A stretch of DNA of 64,000 nt from Seison nebaliae (lineage: Eukaryota; Rotifera; Pararotatoria; Seisonacea; Seisonidae), in assembly GCA_023231475.1 (NCBI GenBank), contig JALJEE010000092.1, positions 1-64,000 on the forward strand, in the 5' to 3' direction. Below are positions 46,910-60,500 of the stretch, one piece after another. The notes beneath the pieces are model-generated. The model had not been told where the DNA came from, did no database searches, and saw nothing but the letters and a program-made list of their open reading frames with translations. Made by a program: the position numbers and the translations under genes. Numbering within the stretch: the stretch's first letter is position 1; the number at the start of each line of letters is the position of its first letter.

Positions 46910-49900
46910 GTTAATTAAACACATAAGTTATTTTCCTTTTGTTGTGCTCAACTCGCTTATTTGCCATTCCGTGAGAGTAGAAAGGGAAGAAGTGTTAGTC
47001 GCACTTAGTGACATCACATGACGTCTTGTTAAATGGATAAGAGTCCTGTCTATCAAAATTATTTGTATTTAATATCCAATATGTATTCATTTTTATCTTG
47101 AACTTCCCCCATCTCCACTCAGCGAGCATTGAGAGAAGAAAAAAAGCATATTAGATGGAAATATTTTTCATATGGTTTACGTTATTAATTGGAACGACCT
47201 TAGGTAGTCGCTCAAGGAAGGTATAATTCCGTTTATTTTAATAATTTACTTTTATACATCAAACTTCTAGGGAAAAATTGGAATAATAGTAACATTATGA
47301 AGAATATTATAATAATTCTCAAGATATATTTATTCCAATTAATCAGTTACTTCCATGTAGAAAACACGCATTAATATATACAGCTATCGTAAAAATAAAA
47401 TAAGGAAATTGTTCGAATAAGATACTCATCACGGACATAAAACGCGAGAGGTAATTGACAATTGGACACCCCGTCTCCACATCGACAGTCCAGAAAGACT
47501 AACTAAATTTTTAAGTTGAAATTTTAAAGTCGAAATTTAATAGTTTTAGGAGATCGATAATTCGATGGTAAAGGCAGGATATTGAATGAAGAAAGAAACT
47601 TATAATTTGGTGAGGATTCATAAAGGTTGGTCTTGGCCATGTGTCCAAGAACTCCCACTCATTCCTTTAAAATTGGCATATTTCAATTTTTATGACTTCC
47701 TATATGAATTGTATTAGTGAAATATATATATTTGATAAAGTTACTAATATTATTGAATTTCAGATCCTTCAACGTACTTTCAACGAATATTGTGGAAGGA
47801 AATTAAAATTTTTTTTTCTTTCAATATGATAATAAGAAAGTGTAAGAGATCACTAGAAATAAAGAGAATAATGAGAAAGATATTAGCTATTTCTCTTCCT
47901 TTATTATTCAATTACTTTTGTTATCATCTCATAAAGAAGAATTTATATTGTTCGTATGAGAATCCTTATTATGTTTTTATTATGAAAATCAATTAGAATT
48001 TTCTTTGCAAACCGAAAAATTTGACTAATATCGAAGACATACATATATATTTATATGTATATACGATTATCGACTTAGGCAAATATGGGAGAAGAATATG
48101 ATTAGATTATGAATCTCGGCACTACTCCACCATCGCTGCATGAAAATCTCTCTAGTTTCCCAGTTAAATTCTTCTCATATCTAATAACAGATTTACATAT
48201 TTTCAATCAATTCTTCTTCGGATTACTTCGATTTTATCGATTCATTTCTCTTGTTCATTTATGTCGTTTGTTCGTTTTCATTTGTTCAAAGAACGATCAT
48301 TAAAAAATTCTCTTTAGAAATAGAACTGAAATATATAATTGTCAAACGAGTTGGCTTATGTCCTTATAATGGAATAGAGACGATGTTGAATCACCCGTCC
48401 ATCCACTATCATTTCGTTCGTCATATTTCCTTTTCTTACACATCTTGTCGTTTTTGTATATTTGGACTAACCGGTTATACCATTCCCACCCTCCAAGGGA
48501 CCATGTAAGAAATATTCTCATTCATGTATAAGCAACAACGTTATAGTTGCTTCCTCCAGAAGAAATAACCATTATATCGTCTCTCTGTTCGTCGATGGGA
48601 TGATTCATCAGTTTTCTTCTTCAACCGAATGATAAGATGGAATTATGTTGGACGGAAGATGGCAAATGAGAAGGAGAACTTAAACAACAATTCTACTAAA
48701 GGAATTTCGACAAGACGTCAAACAATATTTGGCGATCATGGGCGTATAAAGAACGGCATCGTCTTTACACCAAGTTTCATGCACGAGTCACTCCATTTTC
48801 TTGTGGAAGATTTATGAAAGAAGGAACGAGTGAATGAATAGATGGGAATAAACGAAAGGAATGATAGAGGAAGGGAAGGAAGAATAAGGAGGAAAATTTT
48901 TTATGTTCGACTCACTAATTCCTTATTTTTTTTTCTTTTTATTTGGGCGAAATTCGGACAATACGTCTTTATTATTATATCATTATACACGAACAACAAC
49001 AATGCAAATAATAATAATAATGACATCTACCATCCGAGTCACATGTATGGAAACATGAGAGGAATAAAGAAACATATTAATCTATAAAGTATTCTTTTCC
49101 GTTTTCTCAACAGATAAATGGAGATATAAATGACGATAGGAAATAGATGATGTTGACGGAATGGACTGCACACTATCCCATTCTCAATCGCCACATGCCA
49201 CACAAATGAACTTATAAATAAAAATTATATTCCTGTTAATTTCAATTTCCCCCATTTCTCTTGTTCTTAACTTCGAAAGAAAAAAAAAGATATTTCCCAA
49301 TTATTCTTTATGAAAAAAAGAAGAAGATGAGACTAATGTAATTCTATCTAATCTCGTTTATTTATTATATAATTACTTATGCCATTCATCTTCTCTTCTT
49401 AATTTGCATGTCCGTAAATTGACCGAGACAATTGCTTAATATCGTACAATTTCCTTATAAATGGGAAGAAGGATTATTACAATAAATGGCTGATTGGCTG
49501 GCTGGTTAGTTCGTCCGCCGATTCACTATCAGTTCGTCCATGTTTGAAGGATGGAACACACATAAACAGGAATATCCTTTTCTTCTCCCATTCATGCGAC
49601 TACTTAATTGGCCTGAATAGATAAACGGACATTTCAATAACCATTTCCTCTCCCAATATCAAAATTTCAATGTGACTTTTATGATTTGGAATTATTCCGT
49701 TGGAATATTCCACACCATTTCCTCTCAAATCCTCCAAAAAAATTCTCTTCTCTCCTTAATCGTATGAATCACGCCACCTCACATTTAAATGCGATTCGAA
49801 ATGCGTCACACTTATCCGCTTTATGATTTTGCGTCGTTTCTTTTTGAGCAAAAAAATTAAAATTAAAAAATTCACAATTTCCAATAGTGACATGATATCT

Positions 49901-50755
49901 GAATAAAGCACAATAACTAATATAAGATAAATTAAAACTGTAATCATGCGAATCAAAATTTAAATTATCCTCATTTACATATCATTTCAATTGGAATATA
50001 AATATACATCGTCTTCTCAATCCATACTCTCACGAATGTCTCTTAGAGAACACATTGGATGGAGAATTGAGAAAAATAAATGAAATAATAAACTTCTTCA
50101 ATTCCACATCAGTCGAACAAGAAGAAGAAGGAGAAATGGAAAGAGAAGTATTGGAATCATAAGAAAACTCTTCACCAAAAGGAGTAGTTCAATTAAAAAT
50201 TTTACAAAATTTCTTTTCCACCAAATATGACGTAATATATTCAATGTTGTTAGAATAAACTTTTCTGGAACGCTTCAAATATTCCAACACTTAACAAGTC
50301 TTCTCCAAGATGAAAAGAAAAGATTCTCCAACTGGACATAATATGTATATCTCCTTCCATTTCAAATTGTTGTCCGTTCAAATAGAAGAACAAAATGAAA
50401 CTCAATAATTTCCCCAGAAGTACGACCACCAGAAGAACCAAGAAATGATAGATGTTCTATTACATGTATAATTCCAAAAAGTTCATTACATTCCAATGAT
50501 TTATCTTCTTACGTTGTTTTAATCAACTCTCCTCCCCCACTCAATTAATCAACTTGCTCATATCAATCAATCATCCTCTTCTTTTCCTCTACTTCTTCTT
50601 CTCAATGCACATCGAATAAAGAAAACGTTTCATTCTCATCAAAAACGTATAAACTCTCTTACCTGATCTCTAACCTTCATTCATTCCATTCTTATTTACG
50701 ATGGAGATTTTTTTTTGAGAAATCTAGAAAGATAGAAATTGATAACTTCATATAC
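46910..50755. other. gene-poor AT-rich stretch
   Basis: No supported gene. A 62-codon plus frame at 48629-48817 has a mixed composition (ISTRRQTIFGDHGRIKNGIV) and could be a small exon, but nothing confirms it. A short hydrophobic frame at 47790-47996 is unremarkable. Confidence 0.35.
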
Positions 50756-50756
50756 C

Positions 50757-51540
50757 GTCATGTGAGGCAAGATGAGACATTGGGGCAAAATGAGACACTG
50801 CTCAATAAGCTTCTTTTTATTGAGTATGAACCAGTTTATTAGTGTATTAATTTTCTTAATATTAATTTTATACATTAATAAGAATACGTACTCTTGGAGT
50901 TACAACTCATTTTTATTCATTTTTAATTTAGAAAAAACGAATTTTAAATTTGATGCTGATTTAGTTTTAAAAAATTCATTTTTTTCTCATTATAAGATGC
51001 AATCAACATTGATCAAAATGTCTCTATAAGCGGAGTCAGTCTTTATTTAGAGCTTGTCAAATTTTTGGGAACTTTAATTGACGAGAAGGAAAAATAATTT
51101 AAAATAAAATGGTTTGGGTAATATTGAGACACTCATTTTTCAAACAAGAAAAATGAAAATTTTTTAAAAAATGTTTAAATTAAATCCTGGTTTGAACTTA
51201 GCGGATCAATATGATAAAGAAAATTCGGAACCATAGTTTCCTTTTGTACACATAAATAAAATAAATATTGAAATTTATTTAATTATTGATTTTTCTCATT
51301 TGAAAAATGAGTGTCTCATATTGCCCCAACCTCCTCATTTTTAATTAATTTTTTTTTGTTAATTACATTTTCTAAAAATTTGACAGACTCTAGATAATGA
51401 ATTAGTCCGCTTCTATGGAGATTTTCGATAATTTTTGATACATCTTATAATGGGAACAAATTGAATTTTTTTTGGTTAAATAAGTTTACTTATAAAGGAA
51501 TGGTATGCGTTCGCATCCGCCGTTTGACTCCAAAAAATCA
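50757..51540. mobile_element. long foldback (inverted-repeat) element
   Basis: Two arms pair across a centre near 51220. CATTATAAGATG at 50988 matches CATCTTATAATG at 51441. The AAGCGGA-GTCAG / TGTCAAATTTTT region (about 51028-51067) matches its inverted copy at about 51378-51416. GAGACACTCATTTTTCAAA (51126-51144) matches TTTGAAAAATGAGTGTCTC (51300-51318) exactly. A TGGGGCAAAATGAGACAC variant also occurs at 50780. No transposase frame or clear target duplication was found, so the termini are uncertain. Confidence 0.65.
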
Positions 51541-52167
51541 TGGAGATAGGAAAAATAAAGTTAAAGAGATGTGTAAATTTTTTTATCCTTAGTCGAAGTA
51601 TTACAGCCGGTTTTCTAATAATTCTAATTCTTCAGTCGACATTCATCTAAAAACAACATCTAAAAGTAACTTTTTTATGGATAAATATAATCTTCTACAT
51701 TTCACCGATGTTCAATTCGACAATTTCCATTAATCTCAACTTTCATCTTACCGAACAGTAAATTCTCTCCTTTCTAATTTCTTCTTCTCCTTTCTAACTT
51801 CAATTCTCCTCCGCACAATTTGGATAATCTTGCAAATTATCAAACTTCCTTCTACTTCTTCAGAAGAAAAGTCTTCCTCCAACTAAATAATTTCTATCGA
51901 TTTAACAATTATGATTTGTTTCATTCTGCCGAAAAGAGACTTTCCTCAAAAGAAAAATAAGATTTTTCATTTTATTTTTGTTTATGAAGAAAATTGGAAA
52001 GAATATTTACTTTTCTAAACATCAAAAAAACACATGAAATTTTTGTGGAACATTGAAAATTGTTCCCAAAAAAAGTACTTGAAGAACGACGTCCCCGTTA
52101 TCATGTACCGTAAAAAAAATGGAGGAATTTTGCATATAGTCAGTGTAATCTTGCACAATTATCAGAA
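51541..52167. other. AT-rich flank downstream of the PPTC7-like gene
   Basis: Likely contains the 3' UTR and polyadenylation site of the minus-strand phosphatase. Nothing else recognised. Confidence 0.35.
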
Positions 52168-55100
52168 CTATGAATTTCCAGACGTATTTCCTGCAGAAGA
52201 CGGAATAGATTTAATATTCGTTTTCTGATCACTTGTATTCGTTGTGACGTATGCCAACATTACAGTAATATCATCCGGCTTCCCTCCACAAATATCATTC
52301 CGTCCGTACGCATTACATGCAGCTTTGGAGAATGGCGACATATAATCCGGATCCAGACCACGATTCCATGCTTCCGTCGCTATATTTTGAGCGACATATC
52401 GTAATTCTTTAGATGTTATCGATTCGATCTCCTAGAAAATGATGAAAAGAAATTTTTTTTACAATGAAATTTCGGATAAAATTAGATATATCATATATTT
52501 CCATTTTAATGGTTTAGTAATTAGGAAAAGAGAGAATTTTAGAAAAGAAATCGAAATTCGTGAAAAATGGCAGGAAGTGAATTTTAAGTAAAAATAATGG
52601 AAAAATGATAAATTTTGGGAAAATTTTGTTGGAGAAATTTTAAATGTGAATTATATATTTTGAATTGAGAGGGAAAGAAGAAAAGAAATTTGAGAAGATG
52701 GAAATCTTATCAATAATTTACATTTAGAGTATGGAAGCTTTGGTAATACTAGAATCGTTTTCTGTAGCAGTGTCTCCTCCAAGAGTGGTGGTGGTAGTGT
52801 AAGTGAGTAATGGTTTCATACTCTTTTGATCTTGAAATTCATCATCAGTTCTCTTCGATTTAAATAAGCTTCTGATTTTACCTTTCTTCACTTTCTCTGA
52901 ATTTGTTCCGTGTACTTGAACAGTGGCGGGTTTCCGTTTATAAGACCAACTGATATTCGACGGTTGTTCATTTGGAGGAATATTTCTCTTCCAAAAAATT
53001 GGATTGATAATAAAATTATAAGATTTAGCGGAAGTGGATCGTGAATCAGGATGATCGATTGCATCATATGATCGCCATAATCCTGAATAGAAATGATAGA
53101 AACGTTCAAATTCTTCTTCATCCTCCAAATCGACCACTTGTCGTTTCTCCACTTGACGGAAAAGTTGATCTTCTTTAATAATTTCATCATAACATTTCAA
53201 ATCGACCAGTCTCTGTTTCATCAAACGTCTCTTCCGTTTACGATAAATGTGATTGAGAAATTTGATGATTGTGAAAATGAAGAGAACGAGAATTGTTCCA
53301 ATTAGACATGGTCCTACTCCTACTGCTATTCCTTCGATGAAGAAATGGTCATCGAACAGACTTGTCGCTTTCGACGACGATGTTTTAATTGTTGTTGTTT
53401 CATTAACCATTTTATTTAATTGATTAATTGATTCATATAGACGAGTGGAAAGGTCCAACGGAAATTTTGGAGAGATGACGTTATCTTATATATGGAAATA
53501 TTTCCATTTTTTTTTGTTGAATTAAAAACCAAATAAATGAAATTGAAAGTTTTTCTTTTAAAAATGGGAAGAATGGAAACGAAACGAATTCTCAATATAA
53601 AACAAACAAATGACTTTTCTCCAAAATTTGAGAGAAGAAGAAAAGTAGAAAGTTGTTTGGAAGGGAAGATGGAACTCTGATAACGAATAGAGACGAATAG
53701 TCCATAGAAGTTCGACGGAACTATCAAATAAGAGAAAGATAGAGAGAGATAAAGAGATGAAATTTCATAATGTTTTCTTCACACTTAATCATCATTATCT
53801 TCTTCCTCTTTCTCGGAAATGTGAATGAACTTTCCTCCCGATATATGGACGAAACGGAAAGTAGATAATGATCGTGACTTCAATTATTTTAGAAGTCTAT
53901 ATTATCACATATCATGTAATTATCATCAGAATTAGTCAACATAACATCATGAATAATGAATGAAATATTCACATAAATTAATTTTGGGAAAAAAACGAAC
54001 GAACTATGTCAACAACCGAACAATTAACTTTTAATCAACATTCTATCACTCCTTTTTTCCCATTGTTCTATCGAATCCTCTTATTACCATTTCTTTCTTG
54101 CCACCGCATCGTGCGGTGCATTTCAATGCGCAAATCGATATCATATGAAATGAAACGGAAAATGACTTCATTAATATTCATCGTTCACATCATTCTAATC
54201 AACGATAACCAAAGGAAATGTTGAATGGACGAATGAAATATCAAACGAATATTATTTACTTTGAGTTTTTCTCTTGGAAAAAGAACAACATCTTCATAGG
54301 AACACAACACGTTATAAAATAAATATAAATATACATATAACGATTGCATAAGAATTACTTTCTATATTGACATCGAATTGAACCGGTATAAGAATCAATA
54401 TTTCAATAGATATAGCACAATCTCCTTCCAAGGCAAATATGGATGAAAATATATATATGAATTGAGGAATGTCATGAATTACAATTTGTCCATTTATGAT
54501 TATTTATGAAATGAAACATTAAGGGAATAGGAAGTGAATGAACGTAATTAAACGTAATGTTATGAAATGACAAGAGAACATTAATTGAAAAAAATTTTCA
54601 TTTTAAAACAATGAACAATTTTGACGATTGAACGAATATAATGTGGGGGTAATATTAAGAAACAATTAAAATAGCGATTGAAATATCATTAATAAATTGG
54701 GCAATTTCTTCAGTTAGCCAATTAACGAATATGTAGTGATTAGATAACGGGGGAAAGGAGGAAGAGGAGGAGGAGAAGAAGAAGAAGGCATATGCACAAT
54801 TTCTTCTGTTCATATTCGAATATTGATAAGATAAATAAATCGTCGAATTGAAGAGACGACACAACAGACTCGTATGGATAAATAAACGAACCAATTACAT
54901 AAACAACAACGAAAATGTGGAGAAACAATACGGAAATTTTTTTTACACGAACAATTCTATTCAATTTACTCCTTTGTCTATGTTACACGTCGTCTCTTGC
55001 TCCCAAATCACTCATATTGGACGACTACATCAAAAATGAATCGATTCTTCCTTCAATTTCTTTATCGATCTCTCCCGTATATTTCTGAGAATGATTCATT

Positions 55101-57552
55101 CTCAAATTGCATCGTTTCCCTTCCTCTATATTCCACAAAATACATTTCGCCACACCGAATAGAGAACAATGAGGAAGACAAGAAATCTTTGAGATTGAAC
55201 TCTGCTCATCTTCTTCTGTCGTTCATTCTCTTCCTCCAGATATTAATATTGACGATGACATTTATTATTCTTTTCTTTCACATGAATAATGGCAACGGAA
55301 GAAATCACAGAAGAATTCTTTTAGTCAATTTCTCCTAATTACGATAGAAAGACGAAGTCCATTATCGACTACTGTGCTCTAAAAGAAAAACATCTTCATT
55401 TCATTCCCACCCATTACTCTTCTACCACCACCACCACCATCAACATCAACATCAACATCAACAACAACAACTACTACTACTACACACCATTCTCCATTCA
55501 ATACTTCTATCAATTCTACATGAACTTCTTGAAATTAATAAAATTCTCTTCAGACATAAGACGAGAGAAGTGAATTCCAACAGTTGTCATTGATTGTGAG
55601 AAAAATGAAAATGTTTCAATATTTGAGAATTTTCTTTTACGATTTTGAAACTTTGAATATATGTTAAGTGTGGAGTGTATTACTTATTTGGAAATGTTTC
55701 ACCTAATTATTGTTTAGTTGAAGTGAAAGAAGAAGTTTGATCTTCTTCGGAAAATAATTCGTCAGATTTTCTCATTAATATTTTCTCTTCCATAATATTA
55801 TGAAGAATCTGTTCACAGATTATAGAAATGATTGTTCTATCGAATGATCGCTCGTTAGAGATGAATCATCCAAATAGAAGAAAATAATAAATAGAGAGAA
55901 GAAACAATTATCTATCTCCATCACACTAAAATAGAATATATGGAAAAGAAACGTAACCTTCAGTACTGATATTTGTTTAAGTATCATCTCATTTGATAAG
56001 TTATCCCATAAACCATCTGTTCCCAATAAGACAACATCGCCATTCATAACTTGGAAGGAACGCTCCTCTGCCATATTTGGATGGTCGGATAATGCACCGT
56101 TATCGATGGCAGCCGCAGCAACACGCCAATCTACTTTTCTCATTTCGGGAGTGATTGCCAATTGATATGGGGAATTGAAAGAATGTTGTTGCTCTTTTGA
56201 CCGATAAATCATTTCATTATGTCGACGAATTACAGCGAATCCACTATCACCAAGATTAGCTGAATAAAGAACTCCGATCTCGTTGTCCAGAGCAATCAAA
56301 CAGACTGTGCTACTTCCAATAATTGTTCCCTTTTGTGAGAGTAGTTCATAAAAACCTTTATTTAACACACTCTTCAACGTCTTCTCATTGACGTGACTCG
56401 TCTGATTTAATGATTCATTAACGACTTTAGCACATGATTGCATCAACGCTTTAGAGAACAAGGCTGGATTCACCCCATGTAATCTCCAACCACCTACACC
56501 GTCAGCTATTCCTGAAAAATGAGAAATTATTAAAAAATTAATTAGAAATTTCTAAAAATTATTGGGATGTTCAAAAAAGATTTACTTCAATTACAATTTC
56601 TAAATTATATTAACAAATTATTTTCTTTCAAAAATTTCAAATGTTTTATAAAGAAAATTCTTCTAAAATCAATCCTTTATAATCATTATCTAACATTATC
56701 CAATGAACAATCGTAAATTGAATATGTGACATTTGAAAGCGAATTTGAAGCGAAAAAATAAAAATTAATAAAATTCGAACCTAAAATTTCTGCCGAATTC
56801 TTTTTGATAGCGAAACAGGCATCATCGCCGAATTGATAAGTTTCTTTCATTTGGAATGAGGAACCATTCTTCAACTTCTGATCATTCGAACAAGCATTCT
56901 CGTTTTCAATGGTGCCAGCATAGAAATGATGATTTTTAGAGAAACCGGAATAAGCGGTTAATAAACGGTAAGAAGAACAGTCCTTCTTCTCGTCCATATT
57001 GTTCACCGTCGAATAACATGTGGATTCGTGAGTGTTCATGATATTCTGACGATTCGTCAATCGATATGATCGATATGACGATCGATAATTGATTGGAGAG
57101 AAATAGTTGACTAAAAGATTTTTGGGAATCATTTTCGTTGAATTGGCATGGATATTTGCATATTTCTCCAATTTGATGAATGGAAATAAATGGAAACGTT
57201 TGAAATTCTCATCCAGTAACGACCGTTGTAGACGATAACACAACTTTTCGATTTCATTCTGATGATATAATAATATTTTCTGACTCAAATTCGTCAAATC
57301 ACCATAAGCGGATTGGAGGGCATCAATTTTCAAAATTGTCTTTTTTCCATTTTCCACCGATGACGACGACGATCGGATCGATGTAATTGGCGTAGATAAA
57401 GAAGAAGATCGTCTCCTTCTTCGTGTTACATTATTGGCATTGTTGATAATTCTTAATTGTTGATTTCTCTTCAATTCAATCGATTTCCTTATCCGATACA
57501 GGAACGATTCCGTCGATCGAACATTCTGACAGACGTTACGAATCGATTGCAT
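52168..57552 (-). CDS. PPTC7-like PP2C-family protein phosphatase, with a 3.5-kb intron
   Basis: PPTC7 is a metal-dependent Ser/Thr phosphatase acting on mitochondrial proteins. Three exons: 57552-56781, 56511-55958 and 52431-52168, with phase 1 and phase 0 junctions, total 529 aa. PP2C motifs appear in order: FGDDACF, ADGVGGW (split across exons 1 and 2), SANLGDSGFAVIR, LLGTDGLWDNLS and GGKPDDITVML. The region DPDYMSPFSKAA in exon 3 is typical of PPTC7. Exon 1 adds about 235 residues before the catalytic core. Its N-terminus is Arg/Ser rich and lacks acidic residues for about 15 positions, consistent with mitochondrial targeting. I start at ATG 57552. Human PPTC7 is 304 aa, so the extension is unusual. 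The second intron (55957-52432) houses another gene. Confidence 0.88.
52724..53410 (-). CDS. unrecognised single-pass membrane protein nested in the phosphatase intron
   Basis: From ATG 53410 the frame gives 228 aa. The frame is also open upstream to 53458, but without ATG, so an upstream exon is possible. A short N-terminus with an N-glycosylation sequon (NET) precedes one membrane segment (about 27-50, AVGVGPCLIGTILVLFIFTI). A basic stop-transfer follows (YRKRKRRLMKQR), then a 170-residue cytoplasmic tail with acidic (DLEDEEEFERFYHFYSGLW) and Ser/Thr-rich parts, ending TKASIL. This suggests type III topology, N-terminus outside. I do not recognise the family. It lies on the same strand as the host gene. 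Confidence 0.6.
   Translation of the reverse strand: MVNETTTIKTSSSKATSLFDDHFFIEGIAVGVGPCLIGTILVLFIFTIIKFLNHIYRKRKRRLMKQRLVDLKCYDEIIKEDQLFRQVEKRQVVDLEDEEEFERFYHFYSGLWRSYDAIDHPDSRSTSAKSYNFIINPIFWKRNIPPNEQPSNISWSYKRKPATVQVHGTNSEKVKKGKIRSLFKSKRTDDEFQDQKSMKPLLTYTTTTTLGGDTATENDSSITKASIL
55036..55338 (+). CDS. hypothetical 100-aa protein with one C-terminal membrane segment
   Basis: An open frame from ATG 55036 lies antisense within the large phosphatase intron. It has one hydrophobic segment near the C-terminus (LLLSFILFLQILILTMTFII) followed by a basic tail (NHRRILLVNFS). The preceding region has mixed composition. No homolog is recognised, and pyrimidine-rich DNA easily makes hydrophobic frames, so this is weak. 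Confidence 0.22.
   Translation: MNRFFLQFLYRSLPYISENDSFSNCIVSLPLYSTKYISPHRIENNEEDKKSLRLNSAHLLLSFILFLQILILTMTFIILFFHMNNGNGRNHRRILLVNFS
55427..55483. repeat. (CCA)/(CAT)/(CAA)/(CTA) triplet microsatellite
   Basis: Compound triplet run in the phosphatase intron: ACC repeats, then ATCAAC repeats, then ACA and ACT triplets. Confidence 0.85.
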
Positions 57553-60500
57553 CACCTGCTACTCACACATACACACACACGAAATTGATATCTGATCAAA
57601 TTGGATGGACAACACCTATTACGAAAATTGACAAGAAATTTATTTCTTTCTGATATAATAAATAATTTTCGGCTTTCCCTTCTGCAATCGATTTAAGCTG
57701 AAATTTTCAATTTCAAAACTTTTATTCTGATTTCGTATTCCCATTAATTATCTATAAGTTTTTCATTATTATGTTTCATTATGTTACTCCAATCATCTAC
57801 ATATCCAATCCTTCCTTAACATATAATCCTGTGTCGCAATCGGCAAAATACAATTCTCGAACTTCTCTACTTATCGTCAAGCTACTCTTTATAAGTATTA
57901 GTTTCTCTATAAACATACTCTATAAATTATAGAACGATCAATCTCCAAAGTTAATATGAGGAAAAAATAATTTTAATTAAATTCCATTCATTTTCATAAC
58001 TTTGACGTTTTGGAAATTTAGTCAGATTGTCAAGGTATATATATGGAACTAAAAAAAATTTTCTGTTTTTTCAAATTTTAAACATAATAAAACTTCACGG
58101 AAATTTTTATACAAAATATTATAAATATTCGGAATCGTCTATACAATTGCCACATCCCACAAAGAATTGCCACAAAAAGTGTCGGAAAATATAAAAGTAT
58201 AATCAAAATTAATTAATGGAAGTATAAAAGAGTCAAATCCGTCAAAAATTCCGTCAGAAAATGATTTTGTAATTCGCTGCTAAACTATCCTGATTTTAGT
58301 TTAAAATGAATTTAATATGGTCCATGAATAAAAAAGTAAAACTATTAAAGGAAGATATAATATAACTACCGCTTTGATTCTAACACGATGTAAAAATTCT
58401 AGAGAATAGCGACCGTTTGACAAACTAAACATTGTCTTCCAATAATACTACCTAAATATTTATATTAACTCAATTTCAAATTATTCAAATTCTAATGGGT
58501 GCGACTGAAATTAAAATATTCTGAAGTACTAAAAATTCAAAAGGACATAATTGGTCGTTTCAGGTAGAAGTTATTTGTTTTAAGTTGTTTCATCTACAAG
58601 AGTTGTAGATGACTTGTAGTACAAGTTTTATTCTAGAAAAAATAGAAAATTTTTAATTTTAATTGGCAAATAATATAAGTAAGTCGAATTCTGTTCGACA
58701 TAAACTTCAAACTCAAATTAAATTAGATCGCTGGAACAATAGAAATAAAACGACGGGAATTTATTTTCATTCTATTTAAGCCGATTATCTTGGAAGGAAA
58801 AAAGAGTATTTAATTGACGTAATAATAAAATTTCTCACATTTCAAAAAAATATAGAGAAGGAATATTTATTATATTTAAGTCGTTCATCAAATTGGAATT
58901 ATTAACTTCAATCTATCCGTAAATTTATTTCATGATTATACTTGACAAACTAATAAAACTTTCATTAAATATCCAAATTCTGTCGAATAATAATGTTTTT
59001 AACCAGAAATATTATTCTGAATGAATTCGGCTTTATTCATTCGACAATTATTTCAAACTCTATCATGAATTGTTTTATCATCACTTCAAAATTTGAAAAA
59101 AAATTAAACTTTTTTTGAAAAAACGGGTGACGAAATCACTCTAATTTGTTTGTCGCTTTCAAGCTGAGAAGATTGTGTTAAGAAAGTTTTCTTCATATGT
59201 TTATGAATTAAAGGGAAGAAATTCCGAAGAGAAAAGTTTGTTTTATCGAAGTAAAATAAATTTCACAGTTGAAAGGTATGTCATATGTTTGTTAAAACTA
59301 ACAAGTAACATGAGGAAATTTAGATGAGTCATCTTCTGTTACTAAAGAAGCATTTATAGGTCATAAACGTATCATTTCTCCTTATTTCAAATTTTATGAA
59401 TATTATTAGAATTCTGTCGATTTCCTTTACACAAATTCTCATAAAAAAATCATTAGATTAACGACCATTTTTAAAAATTTCATTTTTAATATTCATTTTA
59501 ATTTAATCCTCACAATTATTTATCTTGTTATTGTGAGAGAATTTCTCAAAGAAACATACCATATTTACTGGGAAGAATTTCTTTTATCAAAAATTTATTT
59601 TGTTTCAAAAAGATAAAGGAATAATTGCGATTACCACTGGCTAGATAAGACTAGGTTGTTCTCGAAAATTTGTACGTAAAAAGAAGTCGAGAATATCTGG
59701 TCTACATATTCACCGCGATTCATTTTTAATGTTACTCAAAGAGAATGATTTGGCACTAAAAGTAAATGATGAATTTGATGCTGGCATCTGGTCAGATAAC
59801 GAATGAGTGATAAGCAGTTCGATCAGAAGTAAAATGTGTTTCCATTACATTTGTGTTAGGCATGTTGTTAGAAATGTGTTATATTAATGCAAATTTCCCT
59901 TATAAATCAAAAATATTTACGTCATTTCATGAACGAACGTGAAAGGGGAAAAAATGAAAGAAATAATGTAAATAATAATAAAATTTTCCTATAACCAAAA
60001 TTCCGAAGGAACGATTAATGTTGACGGGAGAACATTTGAACAGAAGAATTTTTATTATTCTGATTTATGCTAACTCGGCGACTAGGAGTCTCAAATCCAC
60101 TTCACATTAAAATGATATCCAGCTTCACCATTCATTTTTCTAAATCTAATACTTCATTCATGTCAAATAAATGGAAGCAATTCCTTCAACTTCCATTTTC
60201 GTAAGACATTTTTTTTAGGTTTCATCATTTATTACCGAAATTCACCTTTTAACATTCTCTTGAACAAAATGCTGGAATAGAATAAGGAAATATATAATTT
60301 CAGTCAAATTTGATGAGTTTTTCCTTGAATTTTCCATCCTTGAAATTTCTTTAGATTTTCAACTATTAATACTTATCTAATTTTGTTAATTATCATCTTC
60401 CTTCCAATTTTTTCAACTGATTGGTTAAATCTGAGGAAATTTTATAAATTTTGATAAAATGATTTATCTCACAGGAATTCACAATAAGTGCAAGTTATTC

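Noticed and set aside
50772-51029. Plus-strand 85-codon hydrophobic frame
   Set aside because: Falls within the arm of the foldback element and has no recognisable content.
52034-52228. Plus-strand 64-codon frame
   Set aside because: Overlaps antisense to the conserved last exon of the phosphatase.
53416-53727. Minus-strand frame upstream of the nested membrane protein
   Set aside because: Different frame, AT-rich, no splice site seen that would join it convincingly.
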